Assembly (NCBI GenBank): GCA_027625915.1
Contig: JANTQA010000070.1
Span: 12,963,001 to 13,027,000, forward strand
DNA length: 64,000 bases
Direction: 5' to 3'
Source: Anaeramoeba flamelloides
Taxonomy: Eukaryota; Metamonada; Anaeramoebidae
In this document: piece after piece, positions 35,975 through 49,550 of the stretch
Numbering within the stretch: the stretch's first letter is position 1
Layout of the letters: each line of letters begins with the position of its first letter
The notes under the pieces: model-generated
The model's database searches: none
What the model saw: only the letters and a program-made list of their open reading frames with translations
What the model was told of the DNA's origin: nothing
Position numbers and translations under genes: made by a program

Positions 35975-36545
35975 TGAACAGAGTTCCCAAAATGATTCCA
36001 TTTTTGGAATTTTTAGAATCTCAAAAAATAAAATTTGGAATCATAAGATTGAAAAGATTCCAATATAATCAATTTTTATCAACCATTTTCAACTTGTTAA
36101 AGTCCCTTTGAAGTATAATTTTTTTCAAAAATATTAAAAATTATTTTATTCTGATTCCATGGAATCAAAAAAAGAATTTTTATTTGGTAACGAAACTCTA
36201 TGAAAAAAAAAAAAGAATCTTTTGATTCCATTTCAAAGTAAAATAATTTTCTTCTCAGGAATAAACTTAAAAACTTCAGGATTGGTGAAGAGACGATGAA
36301 AACTAAAATCCCAAGAAAAAAAACCTTAAATACTTATTTTTTTGAGAAATATAAAATTCTTTTTGAAAATAAAAAAAAAATAATTAATTATAAAAATTTT
36401 GATAATGATGTGATTCCTTGTAAAAATGAATGGAAATACGAAACGAGTTGAGATTTTTACATTGGAAGAAAAAAGAATCATTTGATTCCATGGAAACAAA
36501 AAAAGAATTATTTTGTTTTTTTTTTCAAAAAAGAATCAAAATGTT
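35975..36545. repeat. Cluster of TTGATTCCA / TGGAATCAA palindromic repeats
   Basis: GATTCCATGGAATC and related half-sites recur at least six times over 570 bp, next to CAGAGTTCCC and AACGAAACTCTATGA ends that could be terminal repeats of one or two small elements. Function unknown. Confidence 0.45.
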
Positions 36546-36951
36546 AACCCTTTTAATGAAACACAGTTAATTTTTTTCTTCTTGTTCCAACACAATATCT
36601 AATTAAGGCCACAAACAGAATATCTAAGGTCAAATTCATTTTGGGGGTTAACTTCTGATATTTTGTAAAAATATTAAATTAAGAATTGAATTTGTTAAAA
36701 ATTTTTTGTAATTTTCGAATTTGATATCAAATTTTTAAATATATTTTTGGTGATTTAATTTGAATTTTTTTACTTTAACTTTTAAAACAACAAAAAAGAA
36801 GAAAATGAAAAATTTGTATCACTATTAAAATTAAAAAATTAAATTCAATAAAATATTATTTATTTAAAGAAAATAATTTCTTTTATTTATTTATATTAAT
36901 GTATTATTTATATTTTAATTAAAATAAATAAATCAGAAGAATAAAATGATT

Positions 36952-39900
36952 TTATAATTCAAAGTCATCATCTTCCTGATTAGCCAATTTTTTAAATGAA
37001 AACTTGAATGAAAAAGGATGAAATTCAATTCCATTTTCGTCATCTACAAATTTAGAAAAAAATTCAATCCAATGGAGCCTAAGAGTATGAAGGAAAGCTG
37101 ATAGCCCTTCACTCATCATTAATACAAAAAGCGTAAAAAAACACCAAAATAAATATCCATATGCAACCAATCCTGGTATATGCAACGACAAAGGATACAT
37201 AATTAATTTGTCCCAAAAAATTGCACTTAGTTCCGAATGAGATAAAGATAAAGCCCAGAGCCTATATTATACAATAATTAATTAATTGGTAAAACAAATG
37301 AAATCAATTAAACTCTTAATAAAAAAATAAATAAAAAAAATTCATATTTCTCAAAAAGTATTTGAGATTTAAAATGTATATAGAAATTGTGCTCAATGCA
37401 AATTGTTTTAGTTGCTTGAAGATTAAATAAACTTTTTTTTGGATGATATTGAATTCGTAATACTGGTATTTAAATAATAAATGGGAAAACATTTTTATTT
37501 TCATTTTTCGTATTTTTCTTTTTCTTTTACAAATAGAGTTTTCAACGAACTGGGCTGTAATTTGTGATCTATATTTATTTATTTGTTTGTTTTTTTATAA
37601 TATATTTGTATTCCTCATGCTATATACTAGGCTAAATAACAATTAAATAATGAATGGTTAATTTTAGAATCGAACAACTGATACTAGTATTTGAATAATA
37701 AATGTAAAAGAAACACCTTTTATTTTGCTTTACTAATTATTCCTTTTTTTAAATAAATAGAGCTTCCAAAGTCATAGACTAAAATTTTGTTCTCTATAAA
37801 TTTGATTGATCCTTTTTTATTGTCTATGTTATATGTTGGGTGAACGAGGAATCATAAACAAAAGTCATATTAAAGAATTCAAAAACGATAATAAGATGAA
37901 ATTTTATCTCATTTAAATTTCAAATACTCGTAGAAAAATTGAATTTCAATTTTTTTTTTTTTGTTGAATATTTTTTTTTTGAACACATTTTTTCAAACAA
38001 CAAAGTTTAGAAACCGAATTTTTCAAAATTTTGATCTTTGATAAATTTATTTTTTTTTTAAATTATTTTTTTGTATTTTTTTTCTTCCACTTTGTTGTTT
38101 TGATAATTTTTCCGTAATATATTCCCTTCTTTCAATAAATAAATGTGATGAAATTTAAATGGTAAAGTCATTCTGATGATAATTTTCTTTTTTACATTGA
38201 AATAACTTTTTTTTTCACCTTCTTTATTAGCAAGTGACTATTTTGAATTAAAAACAAACCATTATATATTGTATGATGGATTTCAATAAAAAAAAATTGC
38301 ATTTACGACAGCTTTTTTAAAAAGGTGAGTAAAAAAAGTTTTAAAAGTTTGTTACTCAAAATACTTAAAAGGGCGAATCAAACAGTTTGAACAACAATTT
38401 TATAAAACTTTTAATCCTTACTTTTTTAAAACAGCTAAATTCATTTCACTTATATTTTTGAAAAAGAGTTTATTTATTATTTAAAAAATTCCAAGATTTT
38501 TAGATTATTTGTTTTTTTAAAATAGTTACTGGGGTTATTGATTTTGAGAAAAATATATTTGTATTTTTTTATTCATCAATGATCTGGACTTTTTGTGGCT
38601 GATGATAATTTTTGTAGACATTTGTAGATTTTTACAGGGTGGTAATTTTCCTCTAAAACACCTATCCTAGGTTAGATTCCCATAAAGTCTATTAATTTTT
38701 TGAGAAAATTAATAGAAAATTAAAAATAATATACATTTGCCTGGCAAATATCAGTCATTTTGAATCATAACTAAAAACAAGTAATAATAAACAAATTGGC
38801 TCGCTTTGCTCAAACAATATTCATGATTTTCAAGCTGATTGTGAAAAAAAATTTGTCTATAAAATGTTGAGAATCTACAAATATATACATTTTACAAAAA
38901 TCCCCCTTTTTGAAATTTCTAAAACGCATTTTTCAAAAAAAAAAAAAAAATCTAATTCTTATTCATTTCTTGGCAAAGGTATAATTTCCATTTCATTTTA
39001 AGTTTGTAAATAATTCTTGAGAATTTTTTTTTATTTTATTTTTTACTTGAGTTTAATAGATTTGTAATATGTAAATAAAATATATTAGAGGTTTTGATGA
39101 TAACATATATTATCATGATACTAACAATTAATTCACGATAATATTAAAAAAATTCGCGATTAGTCCGAATTTATCACGAGAAATCATAATATCGTGATAT
39201 TCCACATTATCGCAAAAAAATGAAAAATTATTTTTTTGAAATCACCTTACAAAAAATATTTTGACTTTTACAAAACCTTGAGACTTTTACAACGCTTTCC
39301 CTCCTTTAAAAATGTTTAAAAGGGTTTACAAGGGTTGTTAATTGTATTCAAGTGTTTGAAAGTTTTGAAAGACATAAAAGTTTGTTAAACGGAATGAGAC
39401 TGTTTGTAGTGGAAAAAAAATTTTTTTCTTTTCATTTTTTTGTTTTTTACAAAATATAAAATCGCAAACAAATTTTAGGAACGAACTAATAATAGCCCAT
39501 TTCATAAATATACTTGAGTATAAAATAGGTGTGTTTTTTTAAAAATGGAGTTGTTACATTCACATGTTAAATAACCAAAAAGAATAAAGAGTAATTTTCC
39601 TTCTTATTGGTGATCGATTAAACAAAAACCTCTAAGCTCTAATTGTGTTTTCTGCCCAATACAAAGATATTCAAAGAAGAAGAATACCCAGAAGAAAACA
39701 ATTGTACGAAAAATCTTAATAATTGGTGATAATGTGGTTAATTTGTTAAGGCTTTTGAATAGTTAACCTACCCCTTTTAGCTTTCTTAGAATATTGAAAA
39801 GGTTTTAACCCAAGAAAACATTCTTTAAAGAACAAGTGAAGGGTTGGTTGTTTTAGAAGCCTTTTTATCCAACAAGATTTACAACACCATGATTGACGGG

Positions 39901-42900
39901 GAAAATATTTATTTATCTTTTGTTCTTATTGTTTTTGATCTAAAAGGATCGATCGATTTGTCAACCAAATAAAATGAAAATACAATAAAACTCTTTGGTG
40001 TGATCATTGATTGAATCAAGTATCTTTTTTTTTGTTTTTTAAAAAAAATAACTTTTTTTCACTTACAGTAGTGTAAATAACCCGTGTTGACAACCTTTAA
40101 CCCATGACAAAAATTCAACTCGTGTTTTTTTTTCATACTTGGGTATAAGAAGTTAGAAAAGTACATATATATTCTTGGTTCACATTTAAATTGACTTTAG
40201 AGGTTAGATCTTTGATTAATGTAAATCGTCCAATAATATTAGATGCTTAAATTTCAAAAATTTCATCATATTTACAAAATTTCTGAGATTAAATGATTTT
40301 TTTTAAAAAAAATTCAAAAAATTACATTTTAATCTTCCAATATCTTCACAATTCTTTTTTAAAATTTATTTAAAGAACCCTATTTCACATTTATATGTTG
40401 TTGTCATCCCATTGATTTGTTTCTTTTATTTCTACAGTTATCCAATATTTTTTGCTAGAGTTAAATTTTCGTAATGGGTTAAAGGTTGTTCACACGGGTT
40501 ATTTACCCCACTGTAATCTGTTTTTTTTATAAAAAAAATTTATTTGTACAAATATTCCTAAATCGCCCAAAAGCCATCAACTTTTATATCGCGATTACTT
40601 TTTAATTGTGATATTTTGGCATTTATCACGATTTTTCTAATTATCGCGATTTTCTTAAAATATAGCGATTTGTGATATTATCGCGATAAAATTGAATATC
40701 GAGATTTACTAAAATATCGCGATCTTTTTAAGATTATCGCGATTTTTTAAAGATTATCTCGATTTTTGCAACTTTGTCGTGGCTTATGCGTAGATATCAT
40801 CAAAACCTTTATTAAATATAAAAAAAAATAATGTTTTGTTGAAAAAAAAAAAAAAAATCCTTAAAATATGTTACCTTGTGTATGAAGCTGTATTTGATAA
40901 TATACCTAAAACGAATTCTATTGATAAAATTGATTGGTTTACAAACAAATCTGCAAAACTGAAAGACTCTGCATCTGTATATTCAAAATTTTGTTGTTGT
41001 ATTTCACCAAGTTCCCAAAGTCTTAATTTTTTTTTTAATAATCTATATTCTAAATAAGGTTTTATAAACCACATTATAACAATGCAGATTATTATAATTG
41101 AAAGTAAAACTTTTTGTATTACTTGCTGATTATTAAAAAATTCATTTTCATCTTCAACCTTTCCAAGATAAAAGGCCAAATCAATTAAAGTGACTATGAT
41201 TTTTATCCCGCCTTCTTGGCCTTTTCTATTTTCCCAATTCACCAGCCATTTATAAATGATTAAAAAGCACATGTAGCCGGTTGTTGAGAAAAGAATTAAA
41301 AATTTGGGAATGATATCAAGAAATAAATTAAAATATTTCTTTTTGAAAATGCAATTAATGGTTGCAATTAATAACCCAATTGTGACTTGGAATAACCCAA
41401 AGATTACAGCATTTTTCATTTTAAAAGAATTAAAAAAAATCAACCAATTGGACTTATACGCCCATTCTGGATCAACGCCAAAGGGGTACGTACAGTTGTT
41501 TCCCTTGTTTATATAAGCCACCGTGGAATTTGTATCTGGCTCCCAACAAGAATCGAAAAAATGCATTGGCGCGGCAAATATTTCGTTATACATTATTCCA
41601 ATAAAGCAAGATGAGATTCCCATTGTTAAAATTAAATGCCGAGCGTTATAAAACAATTGGATTAAGGAGTGGTAATGCGACACCTTGTAGACATCATAAG
41701 TTTTGAATAAAAATAGTGCAAACAATGTTAGCAGAATTCCATGCCCCAAATCTGAAAACATTACTGCAAAGAAAAATGGAAAGGTCACCAACATGATTGG
41801 TGCTGGATTAATTTCGCGATATTTTGGAATGAAAAAGGAATTCACAAGGCTTTGCACAGTTTTTTGATATTCTTTGCATTTAATATAAGTGGGCTCCATT
41901 AGCCCCATTTGTTTATGATCTAAAATATTGATAATAATTGCATGTTCACCAATTTCATCCTTGTTGGTTTAAAAAATATAAAATTCAAAAAGAAAATGTT
42001 TTAAAGAAATGAAAATTGTCAGTAAAAAAAAAAAAAAAAATTAATATAGTGATTTTGGGAGAATTTTTAATTAAACAATCCAATGGTTTTCAAAGAGAGA
42101 GATGTTTTATGAAAAAAAATTCTTGAAAGTTTTTTTTGTAAAAAAAAGAAGTGTAACTTTTTATTATTTTTTCCATTTACTTATTCTGAGTTTCCTTTTT
42201 TTTAAATTAAAATAGATTTTTGAGTTTCCATTTTTTTCTCTCAAAAATAATTGTCTTTTTAATTGTAGTTTTATTTAGTTTTTTTTTATTAAAAAGTAGA
42301 GAACAAGAAAAATAATCAATGGTGGTTCGAATTTGGTTGTCAAAGTATTCAAAAGAACAAAAATAGTAGTTGTAATTTAGCTTCTTCTTATATGGTAGCA
42401 ATGCCTTTTACGGGGATTAACTTCTCGTGAGTGCAGTAACAATGTCTGGTAATAGGATCAACTTTTATCAATAAAGTGTGGTATTACGCAAATAGGTGGT
42501 ACTATGGTGGCGATCCAAAAATTTTCGACAGAGTTAATAAAAAAGAAAACAAAAACCAACAACCCATTCAAGAACGGAGGATACAAAAAAAAATTAAAGT
42601 TTTTTGATTTTTTTTTTATTTTTTTCATCTACTTTCATTTTAGAAAACTAAATTGAGTTTAAAATACTTCTAATGACTGTAATTAAAAGGTTCTTTAAAC
42701 TACTCTTTGAATTAGGAGTCACAAATTTAGTCACTTTGAAACTCTCTCTTTAACAGATTAAGAGCTTTAGAGAACTTAGCCCTTACCAATAAAGCCTAAT
42801 CTTTTTTATTTTGTTACTTTCTCTTTCTTTTTTTTTCTTTTTCTTGTTCTTGTCTTTGTCTAGAAATAGAATTTTATTTTCATTTTTTATTAAAGAAAAG

Positions 42901-45900
42901 CTATCCTATGAATTATAATCTTGCATATCTTTTAGATCGGATAAAAAAAAACTCGTAATAAAATTAGAGTTTCTGAAAGTGCTGTAGAGTGCCTAGGCTT
43001 TCTTGAGGTTTTCTGTTTTATTTGTGAAGTGTTCTCGGTTTTTTTGAGGTTTTCTATTTTATTTCGAAAATCTATTGATTTTCCAAATAAACAGAAAACT
43101 CAAGAAAACCTAACGGTGAATATGAGGTAATTTTGTTGAATCACCCCTCTTCAATAATAATAACAATAAATAAGTGTAACTTTTTACTTGTTTATTTAAA
43201 AAAAAGTAAACCTTTTACGATTATGAATACTCTTTTCACTAGATAAAAAACATCTTTTCAAGTTTTTTGGTAAAAAAATAATTTTGGAAATAAATTCAAA
43301 AATTACATTTTTTTTGTTTCAGTTAATATTATCATTTTTTGGAAAAATCATACAACTTGATGAGAAACAGTTTTTAATTGACAATAAGTATTAAAGTAAA
43401 ATAAAATAAATTTCTGTTCATCGAATTCAAATGATTAATTCTTTCCACATTTTTAAGAAATAAAATTTTCCTTTGAATATTTGTTTGATATAAAAATTCA
43501 AAATATGCATAAAGAAATGGAGAAAACATTTTTAAAGAAGAATAATAAATAGAAATAAATACATTTTCTTGCACTACTTGACGGAATTTATCTAATTTTG
43601 AAAGCCTAACCCAACCTTCAGCAACCATATATTGTTCATTAGTATCCCTTGAAAACAAATTTAAAGTATGGTAAGTTGCCTTTTCAATATGAATTCTCCT
43701 ATACCAAGGTAAAATTCGAAGTTTTAAAAATTTGAGGAATTTTTTCATATATAAATTGGTTTGTTTTATGGTTGTTTTTAAATCAGCAAGTTGCAATTTA
43801 ACATCTTCAAGTTGCTGTTTTCTTTCTTTGTGTGTTGACCCAATATTAAATACTTTGGCATTAAATGATTCAACAATTTTTGTAATTCTATTTTGTAAAA
43901 ATCCTCCAGAATAGTAGACAACAAAAACTGTTTTATGTTCATGCGCTTTCTTTTTGTGTGTGTATGTGTTGTTATAAAGCGTAAAAATATAATAATAAAA
44001 ATAAGAGAGGTTAATTAATATAACGATGGTGGTGGTGATACAACCATTCTAAATCTATCTTGAAATTAGTAATAAATAGAAATTGGTTTTTTTCACTCTA
44101 TTTTATCAAAAAAAAAAATAAAAATAAAAAAAATAAAAAAATTTGTGCTATAATCTTGTCTATATTTAGCTAATATAAGAAACTCTAAAATTAATTTTAG
44201 AATTTGAGGAAGTGCCGTCAAGTACCGTAGAGTTCTGCTAAGTGCCTAGGTTTTCTTGCGGTTTTTTGTTTTATTTGTTAAGTGTTCTAGGTTTTTTTGA
44301 GGTTTTCTATTTTATTTGTGACGTCTTCTAGGTTTTTTTTACTTTAGAAATAAACCGAAAATTTATTAAAATTTTCGGTTTGTTTCTAAAGTAAAAAAAG
44401 CCTAACGAAAATCTATTGATTTTCCAAATAAACAGAAAACTCAAGAAAAGTTAACGGTGTTTTTTTTTAATTTTTGAAATGAATTGAAAATTTAATAAAT
44501 TTTCTTTTAATTTCCCAAATTAAAAAAAACTTAACGGCAAATAGGAGGTAATTTTGTTGAATCACTTCTCTTTAATAATAAATAAAAATAAAAAATGTTT
44601 TTTTTTTCTCATAGATTTGTAATTTTCATTTTTCCTCTTTGTAAATTTCTTAAAAATTGTTTTTTTTTTTTAATTTATTTTGAATGGAGGAAATTAATTT
44701 CCTCTTACACCAATTAGGTGTTTTTTAATTTTTGAAATAAACTAAAAATTTATTTAATTTTTAGTTTATTTCTTAAATTAAAAAAACCCGCCGTTAGCTT
44801 TTCCAGAATTTAAAAGAATTGAGTTAAATCTTTGTTTTTTCTCTATTCTTTTGAATTCTGGAAAAGCTAGGTACTTGACGGCACTTTTCATTAGCTTTTC
44901 CAAAATTTAAAAGAATTGAATTAAATCCATGCATTTTCTCTATTCTTTTGAATTCTGGAAAATCGCCATTAGTTTTTTTTTAATTTGAGAAATAAAAAGA
45001 AAATTTCAAAAATTTTCTTTTAATTTCAAAAATTAAAAAAAAGCTAAGCACTTGACGGCACTCTACGGCACTTGACGGACACTTTTGGTTAGGTTTTCCA
45101 GATTTTAAAAGAATAGATAAAAATCTTTGATTTAATTCAATTCTTTTAAATTTAAAGAAAAAGCTAGGCACTTGACTGTACTTGACGGCACTCTACGGTA
45201 CCGAGACACTTCTCTAATTTCTAAATTTTTGTTTAGAAATTTCAATAAAGAATTATAATTTTCTTTATCATTCACCAATGATAAAATAAATAGCGAGTCT
45301 TTATTTTGAATAATATCAAAGATATTATTCTTTAATTATTATTGTTATTGTTATTTTGAACTAATTCTTTAATCCAATTTTTTCGATTTTCTTTAGAAGA
45401 TTAGTGTTGTTAGGTTTTCTTGAGTTTTCTGTTTATTTGGAAAATCGAGGAATTTCGTTAGGTTTTTTTTAATTTTTGAAATGAACAGAAAATCTATATA
45501 AATTTTCGGTTTATTTCAAAAAGTAAAAAAAAACCTAGAACACTTAACGAATAAAAAAGAAAACCTCAAGAAAACCTAGGCACTTGACGGCACTCTACGA
45601 CACTATTCCCAAAGAAAATGATCAATATCTTCATCTATTTCTGAGTTATGGTATTTTTTACATAGATCGCAAGATTTTGTTTTTATTTTCTTTTTATCAT
45701 ACACATGAGAATATAAACTATTTTTCAAACAAAAGGGCACACCTCTCAAATCGTCAATACCATCGAATTTGATAGTTAATAAGATAATTACTTATTGGTG
45801 ATTTTCATTTTAATTATTCATTTTTTCATTTTTTGCTTTTTTTATTTATTTGTGGATATTGAACAGTTGGAAAATGAAAAAGCACAAGATAAGTAGAAAC

Positions 45901-48900
45901 CAATTTGGAAATAATCTACCTGTGTATAAATGGAAACAGTTTAAGTTTGATTTCGAATGAGCTAGAAATAGGAATTAAGAAAGACCATTATTGGATTGAT
46001 GCATGGAACAAAGAAAAAAGAAATAAAGAAAAAAACATTCCAACAAAATACCAGATGAATTGCCGGTTTATATTGAATATGAGACTTTAAAGAACAAAAG
46101 TTTGGCGTGTAAAGAATTATCAATAAAATGTAGAGAACTTTTTCCCAATTCGCCCTGGTCAAAGGTTTTTATTGGGTTTATAATTTTTTTCATTACAATT
46201 TACAAAATGAGATTTCTCATTTCAAATAAAAGGACACACCAATTTTTAAAATATTGAATTTTAATTTTTATTGTTTTGTTTTAATGAGTTTTAAAGATTC
46301 AGTTGAGTGTTTTTTTATTTTTTAAAGCGTTTCTTAGATTTTAGAATGATACTACAATTAATTTGATTCAATTATGAATAATTCTTAAAATTTTTTGTGC
46401 CCTTTTATTTGAAAAAGAGTTTATATTTAAATAATTTGTGATGTTTCTTAGTTTTGATATCCAGTATGGAAGTATAACCCTTCCATTTTAGATATTGTTT
46501 GTAGTATGTTTTTTTTGATTTAAGAAATAAAAAGAAAATTTAATAAAATTTTCTGTTTATTTCTTAATATAAAAAAAAACCGCCGTTAGCTTTTCCAGAA
46601 TTGAAAATATAGTAAAATCTTAGATTCTTACTCTATTATTTTGAATTCTGGAAAAGCTAGGCACTTGACGGCACTTGACTGCGCGACTGTTTATTTATGT
46701 TGTTGATATTATTGTTATATCTAATAATTTTTAAGTATTCTTGACCTTTCCATACAGAACAATTTATTATTAAGCTTTCTCTAAATTAATTTAGATTTGC
46801 ATCTAATAATTTTAAATTTTAAATTTTCCCAATTAATAATGTCATTATCTTTTTTTTTGAAAACTTTAAATTTTTGGATATCAGTGTTCAAAACCAAGAT
46901 TTTCCAATTTCTTTTTGAGTTTATATCTTCTTTTATAAATTGAAATTCTGACTTTATCAATTTTTGCTTCAGTTTTATAAATTATCCTTGGAGAATGTGG
47001 ATTAATTTTTAAAAATTTTTTTACTTTTTTATTTATTCAAATATTTACCCTCTTAAAATCTTTTTGAGTTAGATTGAATATAAACAATCTATAAAATAAG
47101 CTGCTAATACATATTGGTTTGTAAAATTGTATTTTTACCACATTTGCGAGTTTTTTGAAGGAAAAAATCATTTTTATTTTTTTATGGCTATCTTTTACTT
47201 TTTTAAAGTTTTTTTGTAAATGTTTTCCTTTTCTAACCAAATTCCTAAATGTTTTATTTCGGATAATTTATTTAATTTTAAGGTTTTATCAATATTTGGA
47301 TTCATTCCAAATTTTTGAATAATTTTATATATTACTATTAACTTTTTGTCAATTTCTGATATTTGGACTTTCATTAAAATTCCTTAAAATTTTTTTCTTT
47401 TCTCTTTTTTCAAAGAAAAAAGAGATCAAACATTTTTTTTTTTTATTTTGGAAAATAAGATTGGTTTTCTTTCATAACGAAAAAATAAAAAAACAATGTT
47501 AAGATTTATACATTATTTTTCAACGAAGAAATTAAATTTATTCTATTTTTAAAGATTTCCCAAATTATTCAATTGAATTTTTTTTTTAGTTTTTATCGAA
47601 CAAGTAATTTGGTTCCTTGGAACAAAATATGCTTTCAATTGGTTTGAAATTGTGACATTCGCGAATCTCACTATTATCAATTAAACAACCTCGGTAAATA
47701 AAAATTTCAAAGTACTGTTAAATAACTTTAAATATCATTTTTAAAGTGGAATTTATTTAGTAAAATGTTTCTTATTTTCCTCAATTAGAATTGAAAATAA
47801 GAAAATCCAAAAATTTTCAAACATTAACGAAAAACCCAATGATTTCTCAAAATCTTTCCACAGCAACTAAAGTGCTATCTTAAAGGTTTTAAGAGATCTA
47901 ATCTCTTTCTTATCTAAATTTATTTAATTAAAATTTCACAAATAAAAAGTTTAGGGTTTTAAAAAAAATACATTGCTTTTTTTATTTCAACTTAATCTTT
48001 TGAGTTCCAGTTAATTTTATTATTTATTTGTTGGTTAAATTTTATTACTTTTTCTTAATTAGGGCAGAGATAGATTTTTTAATTTATCTTTGAATTTGAA
48101 TTTTTTTTTATTTATTGAAATCACCATATTTTCAATTTTAAATTCTTTTTTGTAAATAAGAATTGTTGTATTTCTGTTTATTTTGCATATTTCAGTAATA
48201 CATGAATTAATACAAGAATTTAAATAATCTTATCGTTTTTATTTCATAATTAAAAATTTCTAATTCATATGTTAATTGACTTAATATAAAAGATTTTAAT
48301 AATCTAATTTTCAAGTTATCGTTAAGAGAATTGTTATTAAATAGTTGTTTAACAGTTGTTATAGGTTTCTTTCTAATTTTTTAAATTATAAACTATATGT
48401 GAAATTTTCTCCCAATAAATACCCAAATATCTATTTTTTTTAAAATCTCTTTGATACAACTGTTTTATCTTTATTGGACTTTAATCCAAATTGAATAATA
48501 ATTTCATATATAAAAATTAATCTTTGATTTACTTGATTTATATTCCCTTGAATAATTAAAATTAAATCATCTACAAACATTTGACAATGATTTGTTCATG
48601 ATATATTTTATAATAAAAGTAAAAATGTAATAATAACAAAAAATAGGCAATAATGGGTCTCCTTGAAATATACCAAGTCCTTCTCCTTGATAATATTTTA
48701 ATAAAAAAGTTTAAATAATTTTATTTAAAATAAATTTTTTTATTGTTTTTCTAATTATTTTAAAAACTAATTGAATCAAAATATTTTGCTATATCAGTCA
48801 TTATAATATATGTTTTATCATTTTCATTTTCATTATCTGATTTGATTTTATTATAAGTATTTCAAAAATTTAATACTGCAATGCGAATATCATATTTTTT

Positions 48901-49498
48901 TTGAAATCCAAAATTGAAATTTATGAATAAATTCCCAACAAGGTTCAATTAGTTTATATAAACATTTTTAGAAATAATTTTGGTAGTCTATTTTGATTTA
49001 TTGGAATTGGATTATAATTTAAAACTACTCATTCATTTCCTTCTGTTTTGAATGAATAAAATTGATCATTTTTTGAAAAATTCAATACTATTCTTCATTA
49101 GGATTAATCAACCAATTAAAAAATAGATTTTGAATTCTAATTGAGACAATTAACGTATTCTTCATAATTGAAATACTTTTCCATCAAATGATTGTTATGA
49201 AACAATAATTATCCTAATATTTACAATTTCAAAAATGAATAACAAATTTCAGGGAGGCTTCATGTCTTTTTGGTGATCAATTATTTTCCAGAACGTTTCC
49301 TTGTCTTCAAAATTTTTTTCTTGGGTTGTTGTGTATTTTATTTTTTTTTGTATGAATTACAGAAATTGTTGCTTCAATATTCAAATAAATTTTGTTTTTG
49401 GAAGTGTGTGTCATAAAAACTTGCAAAATTTTTTGTTCTTCCTGATTGTAAATTTCTTTAGGAAAACAGTTTCTTTTTCCAACAGCAAATGGTTTGAT

Positions 49499-49550
<52 letters not shown>

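Larger units (their letters stand above)
34151..36951. other. Repeat-rich interval between the unidentified exon and the V-ATPase gene end
   Basis: Apart from possible missing exons of the unidentified gene, it holds a TA-flanked MITE (34293-34760). It also holds repeat R8 (34915-35065, again at 37535-37700, with TTTGTATTCCTGATTCTATA) and a cluster of GATTCCA / TGGAATC repeats at 35975-36545. Confidence 0.5.

Noticed and set aside
46060-46257. Host gene exon
   Set aside because: The frame changes within the unit, it lies between two palindrome arrays, and there is no start or splice support.
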